A stretch of 64,000 nt of DNA from Alloactinosynnema sp. L-07 (GTDB lineage Bacteria; Actinomycetota; Actinomycetes; Mycobacteriales; Pseudonocardiaceae), in NCBI RefSeq assembly GCF_900070365.1, contig NZ_LN850107.1, positions 2,604,001 through 2,668,000 on the forward strand, written 5' to 3'. Below are positions 24,804-33,841 of the stretch, one piece after another. The position numbers were made by a program, and so were the translations under genes. Each line of letters starts with the position of its first letter. Position 1 is the stretch's first letter. Under the pieces are notes generated by a model that saw nothing but the letters and a program-made list of their open reading frames with translations, was not told where the DNA came from and did no database searches.

Positions 24804-25445
24804 ATGGTGGGCCGCCTTCCGCGGCGGCTCACCATCCCCGCCGCCACGGTCTTCTTCCTGGTCACGACGGCGGTTCCGGCTCAGGCCCAGCACGAGCACA
24901 CGATCACCGTCCCGATCTCCCTAGGCCCGCTCACGCTGCGGATCGCGTTGCTCTACGCGGTCCCCGCCGTGGCGGGCTTCGCGCTGCTGCGCGGATTCCT
25001 CGGCGTGCCGAGCAGGCGCACGGCGGCGTTCGTGTGTGCCAGTGCGGCGGTGGCCGTGGTGTTGGAGCTGATGCTCTCGGGCAAGCTGGGCCTGCCCAAC
25101 CAGGTCGCGTTCTTCGCTTTCCTCGCCGGGGTGTTCCCCGCCTTCCACGCGATCGCCCCGGTGTCGCGCCCGCTGACCCCATATGTGACCCGCGCCGCGC
25201 CGTTCGTGCTGGCGGCGGGCTCGATCGGGGCGGCCATCGCGTTCACCAGGGCCTGGACGGCCGCGGGTGAGCAGACCGCGTTGCTCCACAGTGGAGTGAT
25301 CCTGGGCTTGGCCGGGCTGGCCTGGCTGCCCTTGCTGGGCAATCCCGCCCGAATGGTTCGTTTCATCGTGTTCCCGGCGGCCGGGGCGCTGGCCGTCGCG
25401 CTGCTCGCCGCGGCCGCCCAAGCGACCGTCGCGGCCGCCTTCTAG
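24804..25445 (+). CDS. Membrane protein, possibly DUF6239 type
   Basis: A 213-aa protein with an N-terminal signal-like helix (residues 8-30, ending PAQAQHEH) and five to six further membrane helices. The short histidine motif HEHT follows the putative cleavage site. I associate it tentatively with a small family (DUF6239) named for natural-product loci; this should be treated as a guess. It starts 5 bp after the His-rich membrane gene. The pair may form one complex. The plus-strand run ends here. Confidence 0.65.
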   Translation: MVGRLPRRLTIPAATVFFLVTTAVPAQAQHEHTITVPISLGPLTLRIALLYAVPAVAGFALLRGFLGVPSRRTAAFVCASAAVAVVLELMLSGKLGLPNQVAFFAFLAGVFPAFHAIAPVSRPLTPYVTRAAPFVLAAGSIGAAIAFTRAWTAAGEQTALLHSGVILGLAGLAWLPLLGNPARMVRFIVFPAAGALAVALLAAAAQATVAAAF

Positions 25446-25457
25446 TCCACAGTGGAC
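25445..25457. promoter_or_regulatory. Perfect palindrome GTCCAC-A-GTGGAC
   Basis: A 6-1-6 inverted repeat directly at the stop of the preceding membrane gene, followed at 25458 by TTGACA, a good -35 match. No good -10 lies 16-18 bp further on, so promoter activity is uncertain. Near-copies of this palindrome occur elsewhere in the window, also inside genes, so it may be a genome-wide motif and not a local operator. Confidence 0.35.
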
Positions 25458-25547
25458 TTGACAAACAGAGCACGATGCAAGATCACCAAGCGGCGCCTGC
25501 CCCGTAGGTTTGACCTGGATACTCCTGCATGGGGAAGGAACGCGTCC

Positions 25548-25769
25548 ATGAGCGAGCTTGCGAGCGAATCATCGTCACAGTGCCTTCGCGAGTGGAGCCA
25601 CCGAACTTGTGAGGTGGCCGGATGAGCGAGCTTGCGAGCGAATCATCGTCACAGTGTCTTCGCGAGTGGAGCCACCGAACTTGTGAGGTGGCCGGATGAG
25701 CGAGCTTGCGAGCGAATCATCGTCACAGTGTCTTCGCGAGTGGAGCCACCGAACTTGTGAGGTGGCCGG
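25548..25769 (+). repeat. Three tandem 74-bp repeats, each a coupled 25-codon ORF
   Basis: Copies at 25548-25621, 25622-25695 and 25696-25769 are identical except one silent T/C. Each starts with ATG and encodes a 25-residue peptide beginning MSELASESSSQCLREW. Its TGA overlaps the next ATG as ATGA, and the third copy hands over to the ATG of the AhpD-like gene at 25770. Copy 1 has its own ribosome site (GGAAGGAA, 7 nt upstream). Each unit carries a hairpin GCCACC-N10-GGTGGC whose 3' arm contains the GAGGTGG ribosome site of the next ORF. The peptides may be translated or may only serve coupling. Confidence 0.92.
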
Positions 25770-26813
25770 ATGAGTGGTCTGTTGATCCGTACAGCGCTGC
25801 GCACGGCGTTGAACCAGATCCAGTACGTCATCCCGGTCCGTCCGCGCCGCGCCCGCGACCTCGTCGCCGAGGTGTACGGCCAGGTCGAGCGCGAGTTCGG
25901 CATGCTCGCCCCGCCCATCGCCCTGCACTCCCCCGCCCCCGACGTGATGGCCGCGGTGTGGGCGATGCTGCGCGAGTCGCTGCTGGCCAGGGGCGCGATC
26001 GACCGGGCGACCAGGGAGATCGTCGCGGCCGGGGTGTCGGTCGGCAACGAGTGCCCCTACTGCGTCGAGGTGCACAGCGCCACTCTCGGCGGGCTGACCG
26101 ACGGCCCCGAGGCCGCCGCCTTGGCCGTGTCCCGCCTCAACGAGATCGAGGACGACGACGTGCGCGCGCTGGCCGAGTGGTCACGCGACAGCGGCGCGGG
26201 CGGCCCGGTGCCCACACCGACCGCCGAGGTCATGGGCGTGGCCATCACCTTCCACTACCTCAACCGCGTGGTCAACGTCTTCCTCCCCGGCTCGCCGCTG
26301 CCGCCGAACGTGCCGGAGAGCGCGCGCGGCCGCGCGGGCAAGTTCCTCGGCCGGGTCATGAAGTCCTCGGCGAGCGCCGACCACGAACCGGGCCGCGCGC
26401 TCGACCTGCTGGCGCGCGCACCGATCGGCCCGGACCTGTGGTGGGCCGATGGCAACCCGACGATCGCCGACGCCTTCGCCCGCGCCTACGCCGTGATCGA
26501 CGAGGCAGGCCGCCGCTCGGTCCCGCCGTCGGTCCGCGACCTGGTCGCCGCCGAACTCGCGGCGTGGGACGGCAAACCCAAGGGCATCAGCCGCGTCTGG
26601 GTCCGCGACGCCGTCTCGGTCCTGCCCGAGCCCGACCGCGCCGCGGGCGTGCTCGCCCTGCTCACCGCCATCGCGGCTTACCAGGTCGAACCGTCTGTCG
26701 TGGACGAAGCGGCGCTTTCCGACGCGGAACTGGTCGATCTGACTTCCTGGGCGAGTCTCGCCGCCGCCCGCCGAGTCGCCGAACTCGCCAAAACACCTGG
26801 CCACACCAGGTAA
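25770..26813 (+). CDS. AhpD-like (carboxymuconolactone decarboxylase fold) protein
   Basis: A 347-aa protein. The middle part (about residues 60-110) has the AhpD/CMD signature ATREIVAAGVSVGNECPYC followed by VEVH: a CxxC thiol pair and a downstream histidine, the active site of alkylhydroperoxidase-type proteins. It is much longer than simple AhpD (about 170 aa). The C-terminal half is helical and looks like a second, cysteine-free copy of the fold. Peroxide or thiol redox protection fits, and could be relevant near a DNA-damaging enediyne. Its start codon is reached through three coupled micro-ORFs. Confidence 0.82.
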   Translation: MSGLLIRTALRTALNQIQYVIPVRPRRARDLVAEVYGQVEREFGMLAPPIALHSPAPDVMAAVWAMLRESLLARGAIDRATREIVAAGVSVGNECPYCVEVHSATLGGLTDGPEAAALAVSRLNEIEDDDVRALAEWSRDSGAGGPVPTPTAEVMGVAITFHYLNRVVNVFLPGSPLPPNVPESARGRAGKFLGRVMKSSASADHEPGRALDLLARAPIGPDLWWADGNPTIADAFARAYAVIDEAGRRSVPPSVRDLVAAELAAWDGKPKGISRVWVRDAVSVLPEPDRAAGVLALLTAIAAYQVEPSVVDEAALSDAELVDLTSWASLAAARRVAELAKTPGHTR

Positions 26814-26936
26814 TGTGGAACCCCTACCCCCATTAGCAGGTACCAGTTGACAATTACCGGCGTCCAGACGGGCGTAAATCAGACACGTGGAAGGTGGTAC
26901 AAACAACATGGGTCGGGCGGGCGAAGGGTGCGTGAA

Positions 26937-27542
26937 GTGATCAGAGTGTTGATTGCTGAAGACATGCACATGGTCCGCGGCGCCCTGGTGGCCCTGCTGA
27001 ACCTGGAACGCGACGTCGACGTCGTCGCCGAGGTCGCCTCCGGCGACGACATCCTGTCCACCGCGCGCAAGTCGCAAGCCGATGTGGCGGTCATCGACAT
27101 CGACCTGCCCGGCAAGGACGGCCTCACCGCGGCCACCGAGCTGCACGAGCATCTTCCCGAGTGCCGCACCCTCATCCTGACGAGCCTGGGCAGACCGGGC
27201 ACATTACGCCGCGCGTTGGCGGCCAAGGTCGGCGGCTTCATCCTCAAGGACGCCCCCGCCGACAAACTCGCCAACGCCATCCGCGGCGTCGCCGCAGGCA
27301 GACGAGTCGTCGACGGCGACCTCGCCCTGGCCGCCTGGGACGGCGCGGACTGCCCCCTCACCGGCCGCGAGATCGAGGTCCTGCAAATGGCAGCGGGCGG
27401 CGCCAACGCCGTCGACATCGCCGCCCGCCTGTACCTCTCCGCCGGAACAGTGCGGAACTACCTGACGACCATCGTCACCAAACTCAACGCCCGCAACCGC
27501 GTCGACGCCATCCGCATCGCCACCGAGTCAGGCTGGCTCTGA
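26937..27542 (+). CDS. NarL/DesR-type response regulator
   Basis: A 201-aa two-domain regulator. The receiver domain (1-120) has the acidic pair (AED), phospho-acceptor Asp in VIDIDLPGKDG and Lys in ILKDAP. The C-terminal LuxR-type HTH is at 135-195 (PLTGREIEVLQMAAGGANAV, LSAGTVRNYLTTIVTKL). GTG 26937 follows AAGGGTGC. It is convergent with the two kinase genes downstream on the minus strand, and its DesR-like style matches their DesK-like modules, so they are the likely cognate pair. Confidence 0.92.
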   Translation: MIRVLIAEDMHMVRGALVALLNLERDVDVVAEVASGDDILSTARKSQADVAVIDIDLPGKDGLTAATELHEHLPECRTLILTSLGRPGTLRRALAAKVGGFILKDAPADKLANAIRGVAAGRRVVDGDLALAAWDGADCPLTGREIEVLQMAAGGANAVDIAARLYLSAGTVRNYLTTIVTKLNARNRVDAIRIATESGWL

Positions 27543-27583
27543 CCCACTGCCCCACAGTCGTTTGCCACTGGCACAAACAGATG

Positions 27584-29818
27584 TCATGGCTGGGCGGGCA
27601 CCCGCACCGTCAGCCGGAAGACTCCGTTCCCCTCGTCGCGCGCCACGAGTTCGCCGTCGACCGCGCGGACTCGATCTGACAGGTTGCGGATTCCGTTGCC
27701 GCCGCCCGGGGCGGCGCTGTCGGGGATCGCTCCGTCATTGACGATCTCCAACTCCACCAGTTCCCCCACCCTGCGCACGGAGATCTCGCAGCGGGCGCCT
27801 CGGCTGTGACGCAGGACGTTCGTGACGCCCTCGCGCAGTACGGTCGCCAGGACGGTGAGCACCGACGCGGGCAGTTCCCCGTAGCGCAGATCCATCCGCA
27901 CGTCCACGTCGGCGGCCGCCAGTACCGCCTCAGCGGCCCGAGACTCCTCACTCAGCGACAGGTCCCGATAGCCCCCGGCCACCAGCCGGACGTCGGCCAA
28001 CGCGAGCCGGGCGATCTCCTCGATCTCGGCGACCTCGGCCGCGGACCGCGCCGGGTCCGCCCGCATCGCCCGGTACGCCAGCTCCGCCTTCAAGGTGATG
28101 GCCGACAAACTCAACCCCAGCAGATCATGCAGGTCCCGCCCAAAGCGCAACCGCTCACGCGCCACCGCGGCCGCCGCCAGTTCGCGACGCGCCGTGCGCA
28201 GATCCGACACGGTTCGCGCCATCCAGGTCAGCCCGTAGGTGACGAGCGCGGTGATCACGACGCCCGGCAGCGCCGACCCGCCCTGGGTCCACGTCACGGT
28301 CGCGGCCACCGCGACGAGCGCGGGCACGGCCACCGGCGCGCGCAGGACCAGCAGGATCGTGCCGGCGAGCAGGCCCGGCACGCTGGCCCACGCGTGCGGG
28401 AACACCGCGAGCGGCAGATAGACGAGCACCGCCTGCCCGGCGACCACCAGGTAAGCCTGCGGCTCGGTCGGCCGCGCCCCCGGCTTGCTGACCAGGAACA
28501 GCTGCGTCGACACCAGCCCGGCCAGGCAGATCCCGCTGAACACCAGCACCTCGGGATCGTGGGTCTGGTAGAGCAGATGCAGCATCGCCGCGCAGAGGAA
28601 GCCGACGAAGACCACGTTCATCAGTCCCGTGGCCAGCCAGGTCGCGTAGCGCGGGATCGGCTCGTCTGCCCTGGGTGCGCGCTCCCTGGCCACCGGGATG
28701 GTCAGGTGCAGCCCGAACCGGCCGTCGGGGTCCGGTCCCGCCACCAGCCGCCCACCCAGGGCGGCGACCTGATCGGTCACCACCGCGAGCCCGTCGGGTG
28801 CCACGAACTCGGGATGGCAGCGGCCGGACACGCCGTCGTCGACGATGTCGAGGGTCACCGTCTGACCGGCCTGGCGCAGCGTGATGTCACAGCGGGCGAC
28901 ATCAGTGTGGTGCAGCACGTTGGCCACCCCGACGCGCAGGACCGCTGCCAGAACCGACCGCAGCCGGGGTGGCAGTTCGCCGTGGTTGAGTTCCATCCGC
29001 ACGTCGACGTTCGACGCCGCGAGCAGCGATTCGACCGAGCGGGTCTCCTCGCGCAGCGACACCTCGCGGTAGCCGCTGGAGATCAGCCGCACGTCGGCCA
29101 GCGCGTGCCGGGCCACGGTCAGGATCTCCCCCAGCTCGGCCCGCGCCCGGTCCGGGTCGGCGGCCATGACCGCCCGCGCCACTGTCCCCTTAGGACCAAT
29201 CGCGGCGAGGCTGAGACCGAGCAGGTCGTGCAGGTCGCGGGCGAAGCGGCTGCGCTCCTCGGCCACCGCGAACCGGCCCAGCTCCGTGCGGGCCTCGTGC
29301 AGGTCGGTGATCAGGCCGGCGAGCCTGGTCAGGCCGAAGACGTGCAACGCAGCGCCGACGCTGCCGACGACGATGTAGGCGACGTCGAGCGTCGAGTGGG
29401 TGAGCGACTCCTGGTTGGCCGCGATGACGGCGATGATCACGGTGAACACCGCGCCCGCCGCCGCGGACGGCAGGACCAGCAGCACGGTTCCGGCCAACAG
29501 GCTGGGCAGCGCCGCCCACGCCTGGCCGAACTCCTGCTGCGGCAAGAAGACGAGCACGGCCTGCGCGATCAGCAGCAGATGGCTCAGCGACGAGCTCAGT
29601 GCCACACCGGGGCGCGAGAAGTAGCCCACCTGCAACGCCAGCAGGACCAGCAGCACCCCGCCCGCGGCGACTGTCGGCCAGTGCCCCACCGTCGAGTCGA
29701 CCACCTGCAAGAACGCGACCAGACACAGACCGAAGAACACGGTGGCGACGATCGCGCGCGCCAGCGAGGGCGCGAGCAGCGGACCGGAGTCCGCCCGAAA
29801 CTCCCCCCAGGAACGCAC
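27584..29818 (-). CDS. Tandem-module DesK-like histidine kinase (second of pair)
   Basis: A 744-aa membrane kinase holding two full DesK-type modules. Module 1 has membrane helices at 20-170, then RFARDLHDLLGLSLAAIG (His197), then an ATPase-like domain to 375. Module 2 has helices at 395-535, then RFGRDLHDLLGLSLSAIT (His564), then an ATPase domain to 744. In module 2 the N-box EGVTNVLRHS and G-box GGGNGIRNLSDR are intact. In module 1 the N-box Glu is replaced (VGVANVLHHT) and the G-box is eroded (DGLAVVTDQ), so it is probably catalytically weak or a pseudokinase. The GTG start at 29818 has no clear ribosome site. Confidence 0.85.
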   Translation of the reverse strand: MRSWGEFRADSGPLLAPSLARAIVATVFFGLCLVAFLQVVDSTVGHWPTVAAGGVLLVLLALQVGYFSRPGVALSSSLSHLLLIAQAVLVFLPQQEFGQAWAALPSLLAGTVLLVLPSAAAGAVFTVIIAVIAANQESLTHSTLDVAYIVVGSVGAALHVFGLTRLAGLITDLHEARTELGRFAVAEERSRFARDLHDLLGLSLAAIGPKGTVARAVMAADPDRARAELGEILTVARHALADVRLISSGYREVSLREETRSVESLLAASNVDVRMELNHGELPPRLRSVLAAVLRVGVANVLHHTDVARCDITLRQAGQTVTLDIVDDGVSGRCHPEFVAPDGLAVVTDQVAALGGRLVAGPDPDGRFGLHLTIPVARERAPRADEPIPRYATWLATGLMNVVFVGFLCAAMLHLLYQTHDPEVLVFSGICLAGLVSTQLFLVSKPGARPTEPQAYLVVAGQAVLVYLPLAVFPHAWASVPGLLAGTILLVLRAPVAVPALVAVAATVTWTQGGSALPGVVITALVTYGLTWMARTVSDLRTARRELAAAAVARERLRFGRDLHDLLGLSLSAITLKAELAYRAMRADPARSAAEVAEIEEIARLALADVRLVAGGYRDLSLSEESRAAEAVLAAADVDVRMDLRYGELPASVLTVLATVLREGVTNVLRHSRGARCEISVRRVGELVELEIVNDGAIPDSAAPGGGNGIRNLSDRVRAVDGELVARDEGNGVFRLTVRVPAQP

Positions 29819-29838
29819 GCTAGTGGCCCAAAGCGAGG

Positions 29839-29872
29839 GTTCGGCGCCAGAGCCGCCATGCGGGCGCCGAAC
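29839..29872 (-). terminator. 10-bp hairpin between the two kinase genes
   Basis: GTTCGGCGCC (29839-29848) and GGCGCCGAAC (29863-29872) form a perfect stem around a 14-nt loop, in the 69-bp gap between the kinases. No U-tract follows on the minus strand. It may be a processing or attenuation element that sets the ratio of the two kinases. Confidence 0.5.
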
Positions 29873-29887
29873 TTCCGGTTCGCCGCA

Positions 29888-32233
29888 CTAGGCGGGCACC
29901 AGCGCGCGCAGGCGGAAACTGCCATCGGAGTCAAGCCCCGCGGTCAGCTTCCCGCCGACCATGGCGACCCGGTCGGACAGGTTGCGGATGCCGTTGCCGC
30001 TGCCCGCGCCGGTCTCCGCCTCGCCCACCCCGTCGTTGACGATCTCCAGCACGACCATGTTCTCGTGCTGGCGCACACTGATCTCGCAGCGCGCGCCCTT
30101 GCTGTGCCGCAACACGTTGGTGACCCCCTCCCGCAGCACCGTCGCGAGCACGGTGCGGACCTCCACCGGTAATTCACCGTAATGCAGGTCCATCCGCACG
30201 TCGACGTCCGCGGCGGCGAGCACCGACTCCGCCGAGCGCGACTCCTCGTTGAGCGACAGGTCCCGGTAGCCGCTGGCAACCAAACGGACGTCGGCCAGCG
30301 CCAGCCGCGAGATCCCGACGATCTCCATCAGCTCCGTGCGGGCGCGCGCCGGGTCGACCTTCATCAGCCGCTGGGTCAGCTCGGTCTTCAGGGTGATCGC
30401 CGACAAGCTCAGGCCCAGCAGATCATGCAGGTCGCGGGCGAAGCGCATCCGTTCCTCCGCCACGGCCGCCTCCGCCAACTCCCGGCGGGCCGCGCGAAGT
30501 TCCGACACCGCCCGGGCCATCCAGGTGAGCCCATAGGTGACGAAACCGGTGATGACCGTCGCGCCCACGTTGAAGACGATGCCGACCAACTCACCCTCGA
30601 ACCCCTGCTGGGCGATCGGCACGCTCACCACGACCGCGACGAACCCGACCCAGCCCAGCGCGGGCCGCAGCAGGAACAGCATGGTCCCCGCGAGCAGCCC
30701 CGGCGCGCTCACCCAGGCATGTGGGAACAGGGCATACGGCAGATAGACGAGCACCGCCTGGACCGCGATCACCGCGTACTTCTTCACTGTGGTGAACCGC
30801 GCGCCGGGCTTGCTGACATAGAACAGCTGCAGCGCCACCAGTCCGGCCACACACACCGCGCTGACGGTGAGCACTTCGGGCGCGCGGGTGATGAGAGCCA
30901 AGTGCAGCATCGCCGCGATGAAGAAGAGCGCGAACACGGTGTTCATCAGGCCGGTGGCCAGCAGCGTGGCCATCCGGGGAACTTGCTCGATCTCGTCGGA
31001 CTCCACCTTCAGGTCGACGTCGTCCGTGGTCACCGGGATGACCAGGTGCAGACCGAACCGGCCGTCAGGGTCAGGCCCCACCGTCAGCTCACCGCCGAGC
31101 GCGCTGACCCGCTCGGTGAGGACGTCGAAGCCTTCGCCCTCCCCAGGAGCGATCTCGCAGCGGCCGGACACGCCGTCGCTGAGGATGTCGAGGGTCACGG
31201 TACGCCCGGCTTGGCGCATGGCGATCTCGCACCGCGCGACGCTGGTGTGGTCAAGAACGTTGGCCACGCCTGCTCGCAGGACAGCGACCACCACAGACCG
31301 GATGTTCGCGGGCAACTCGCTGTGGTTGAGCTCCATCCGCACATCCACGTTCGACGCGGCGAGCAGCGACTCGACCGCGCGGGACTCATCGTGCAGCGAC
31401 ATCTCGCGGTATCCGCTGGCGATCAGGCGCACATCGGCCAGCGCGTGTCGAGACACCCTGATGATCTCGGCCAACTCCGCGCGCGCCCGGTCTGGGTCCG
31501 TGTCGAGCATGCGGCGGGCCTGCGCGCTCTTCGGGCCGATCGTCGCCAGGCTCAACCCGAGCAGGTCATGCAGGTCGCGGGCGAACCGAGTGCGTTCCTT
31601 GGCCACCGCGGCCCGACCCAGTTCAGACCGTGCCTCGTGCAGACTGGTGATCAGACCCGCGAGCCGCGTCAACCCGAAGACCTCGAGCGTGGCTCCAAGG
31701 CTGCCGAGGGTGGTGTAGACGGCGTCGAGCAGGGACCCGGTCAGCAGATACTCGGTGCGGCAGATGATGAACAGAATGGACACGGCGGCGGCCACCCCGA
31801 GCGCGGGCGGCAGCACCAGCAGTACCGTGCCTGCCAACAACGCGGGCATCGACACCCAGGACTCGCCGAACTGCTCCATCGGGATGAAGGCCAGATACAC
31901 CTGAACAGCCACGACCGCGTACGTCAGCGGCAAGCGAAGCGGGGCGCCTGGTCGGGAGAAGTAGACCACCTGCAGCATCAGCAAGATCAGCAAATAGACC
32001 GCGGCCTGCAACGACGGCCAGAGAGCCTTCTGGGTGACGACCACCGACAGGAACGCGAACAGGCAGATTCCGAAGAACACGGTGGCGACGATCACTCGAG
32101 CGAGAACCGGAGCCAACTGGGGCACGCGCGCGGAGTCGTCGCCACCGTCCAGGAAATCGCTCCTCGGCAGGTCGGCGCCGGGAGTGTCACCTGGACGCCT
32201 GGCTAACTTGCCGCGACCGGAGACCGACTGCAT
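29888..32233 (-). CDS. Tandem-module DesK-like histidine kinase (first of pair)
   Basis: A 781-aa paralogue of the next kinase with the same two-module architecture. The phospho-acceptor histidines are at about 222 (RFARDLHDLLGLSLATIG) and 603 (RFARDLHDLLGLSLSAIT), and each module is preceded by about five membrane helices. The first ATPase domain again lacks the N-box Glu (AGVANVLDHT) and a normal G-box, while the second has EGVTNVLRHSKG and GSGNGIRNLSDR. I use ATG 32233 (GAGGGGG 5 nt upstream); the open frame continues to 32593. It follows the SagB-type gene by 65 bp on the same strand and may be read with the RiPP genes. Confidence 0.87.
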   Translation of the reverse strand: MQSVSGRGKLARRPGDTPGADLPRSDFLDGGDDSARVPQLAPVLARVIVATVFFGICLFAFLSVVVTQKALWPSLQAAVYLLILLMLQVVYFSRPGAPLRLPLTYAVVAVQVYLAFIPMEQFGESWVSMPALLAGTVLLVLPPALGVAAAVSILFIICRTEYLLTGSLLDAVYTTLGSLGATLEVFGLTRLAGLITSLHEARSELGRAAVAKERTRFARDLHDLLGLSLATIGPKSAQARRMLDTDPDRARAELAEIIRVSRHALADVRLIASGYREMSLHDESRAVESLLAASNVDVRMELNHSELPANIRSVVVAVLRAGVANVLDHTSVARCEIAMRQAGRTVTLDILSDGVSGRCEIAPGEGEGFDVLTERVSALGGELTVGPDPDGRFGLHLVIPVTTDDVDLKVESDEIEQVPRMATLLATGLMNTVFALFFIAAMLHLALITRAPEVLTVSAVCVAGLVALQLFYVSKPGARFTTVKKYAVIAVQAVLVYLPYALFPHAWVSAPGLLAGTMLFLLRPALGWVGFVAVVVSVPIAQQGFEGELVGIVFNVGATVITGFVTYGLTWMARAVSELRAARRELAEAAVAEERMRFARDLHDLLGLSLSAITLKTELTQRLMKVDPARARTELMEIVGISRLALADVRLVASGYRDLSLNEESRSAESVLAAADVDVRMDLHYGELPVEVRTVLATVLREGVTNVLRHSKGARCEISVRQHENMVVLEIVNDGVGEAETGAGSGNGIRNLSDRVAMVGGKLTAGLDSDGSFRLRALVPA

Positions 32234-32298
32234 GTTTCCCCCTCGCTGAGTTGGAGTCATCCAACCCCCGTCCGATCTGACCATCGGTAGCGGCGCCG

Positions 32299-33807
32299 CT
32301 ACTGCCGGATTATAGGGGTGCCGCCGTCGGCACCCCGGGATTCGCTCCGGTGGCCGAAGACGAACTCCCCCACCCCGATCTCCGCGGGCCAGTCCAGACG
32401 CAACGCCGCGTCCACGACGTCCCCCGGATCGATCGCGGGCACGCAGGCCGCTAGGCCCATCGCGGTGGCCGCGAGGCACAAGGTCTGCTGCAGTGCGCCG
32501 ACATGGGTGAGCGTGAGCGAGTACGCGATGCCCCCGTACATCCACGACGACCGCGCCGCTCGCGCCGTCACCGTGATCATCGCCGGCGGCCACCGCGATG
32601 TTCCACTCCCGATCATGGCGTAGTCGAGTACCTCGTCGAGCTCGCCGTCAGCGTCGTTGACCATGGTCAGCTCGTGTGCCTGCGGGTCGAAGTGATAAAT
32701 CGCCCTTGGCAGGTCCGCGCAGCGGTGCAGCAGGAGGTAGATCTCCAGCTCGTAGAGCCCGTTGACGCTCAGATAGGGCCGGTCCGACACCTCGTAGGTC
32801 ACCGACCCGCCCGCCGACGCGCGTGACACCGATCGGATCCGGGCGGCCCGGAACAGCAGTTCGCCGACCTGTTTGGCCGTCACTGGCCGGTCGGACAGCT
32901 CCTGACACAGCCGGGTGTTCTCGATGACCTCGGTGAGCGACGGGTCGCTGGTGTCCAGCTCGGCCAGGTCGGGCTGGTGCAGCCGAAACCGGCGGCCCCC
33001 TTCCAGGCGCTTGACCAGCGCGGGCGGCGGGACCGCCTGCGCGGTCGGGAACACCATGCCCGACAGCCCGCCGTAGCGGCCGAGCCTGGTGCGGGCGTGG
33101 AACAGCAGGTCGTGGTGGGACCAGCTGACCAGGCTCGGGTCGGTGTCCTCGACGAACCTCGGCACCCGGGCCGCGGCGCCGTCGGCCCACTCGCCGAGCA
33201 GCACGATCCTGGTCGCCGCCAGGAACGAGACCACGTCGCCGACCAGGGAATGCTCGAAGTCCAGCGCCGCGGCGAGGTCGCTGACCGACGTGGCCGCGTT
33301 GAGCCCGACGACCACCCGCGAGGCGATCCGCCGGTGCAGCACCACCCGGTAGTCGGCCAGCGGCGATTCGAGCACCAGGTCCCCGTCGTTGGTGCGGATC
33401 GCGGCGAACCGCGACAGCCGCACCGGGCGGGCCGGGTCGACCTCGGCGAAGACGAACCGCGCGGTGCGCGCCACGGGGACCGCCGACAGCATCGGCCCTT
33501 CCCCACTGCGGGTGCCAAGCGAGTGCACCACTGAGCCCGCCAGCCGGTAGAGCACGTCGCGCAGCCGGGCGATGTCCTCCGGGGAGCCGCCGCGCGGGCC
33601 GAGCACGTTGTCCAGCGACACCGGGCCCAGGCTCATCCGCCGCAGCGACTCCCACACCATCTCGTCCGCGCCCTCGATCTTGGTCTCACCCCAGCGGGTC
33701 ACCACGACCAGTCGATCGTCTTGCGGGTCGCCTTCGACGAGAACGTCTTCTCGCAGCGACCACAGCCGGATCCGAGGTTCGGACCGGCCGCCGGGCTCGA
33801 TGGGCAC
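32299..33807 (-). CDS. SagB-type FMN dehydrogenase (azoline oxidase)
   Basis: A 502-aa SagB/ThcOx-type protein. The C-terminal nitroreductase domain (about 290-500) includes SVNGLYELEIYLLLHRC and ALQQTLCLAATAMGLAACVP. The N-terminal 230 residues resemble the leader-binding/ocin-ThiF-like region of long SagB proteins. The enzyme should use FMN to oxidise azolines made by the cyclodehydratase to azoles. It lies 34 bp after the cyclodehydratase gene and completes a minimal TOMM set: precursor, fused C/D protein and B protein. Confidence 0.9.
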   Translation of the reverse strand: MPIEPGGRSEPRIRLWSLREDVLVEGDPQDDRLVVVTRWGETKIEGADEMVWESLRRMSLGPVSLDNVLGPRGGSPEDIARLRDVLYRLAGSVVHSLGTRSGEGPMLSAVPVARTARFVFAEVDPARPVRLSRFAAIRTNDGDLVLESPLADYRVVLHRRIASRVVVGLNAATSVSDLAAALDFEHSLVGDVVSFLAATRIVLLGEWADGAAARVPRFVEDTDPSLVSWSHHDLLFHARTRLGRYGGLSGMVFPTAQAVPPPALVKRLEGGRRFRLHQPDLAELDTSDPSLTEVIENTRLCQELSDRPVTAKQVGELLFRAARIRSVSRASAGGSVTYEVSDRPYLSVNGLYELEIYLLLHRCADLPRAIYHFDPQAHELTMVNDADGELDEVLDYAMIGSGTSRWPPAMITVTARAARSSWMYGGIAYSLTLTHVGALQQTLCLAATAMGLAACVPAIDPGDVVDAALRLDWPAEIGVGEFVFGHRSESRGADGGTPIIRQ

Positions 33808-33841
33808 GTGGCACTCCTTGAACGGATGAAACGTCGAACAC

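Noticed and set aside
25458..25486. A sigma-70 promoter with TTGACA at 25458
   Set aside because: The -35 match is perfect but no acceptable -10 follows at 16-18 bp, so I do not call a promoter.
25548..25769. CRISPR-like array
   Set aside because: The units are contiguous with no variable spacers and each is a coupled ORF; there are no cas genes.
30182..32206. A 674-codon plus-strand open frame opposite the kinase gene
   Set aside because: Low-complexity composition typical of antisense frames and no homology; the minus strand has two clear kinase modules.
29888..32593. 901-codon version of the first kinase
   Set aside because: The extra N-terminal 120 codons are low-quality and overlap the SagB-type gene's 3' end; ATG 32233 has a good ribosome site.
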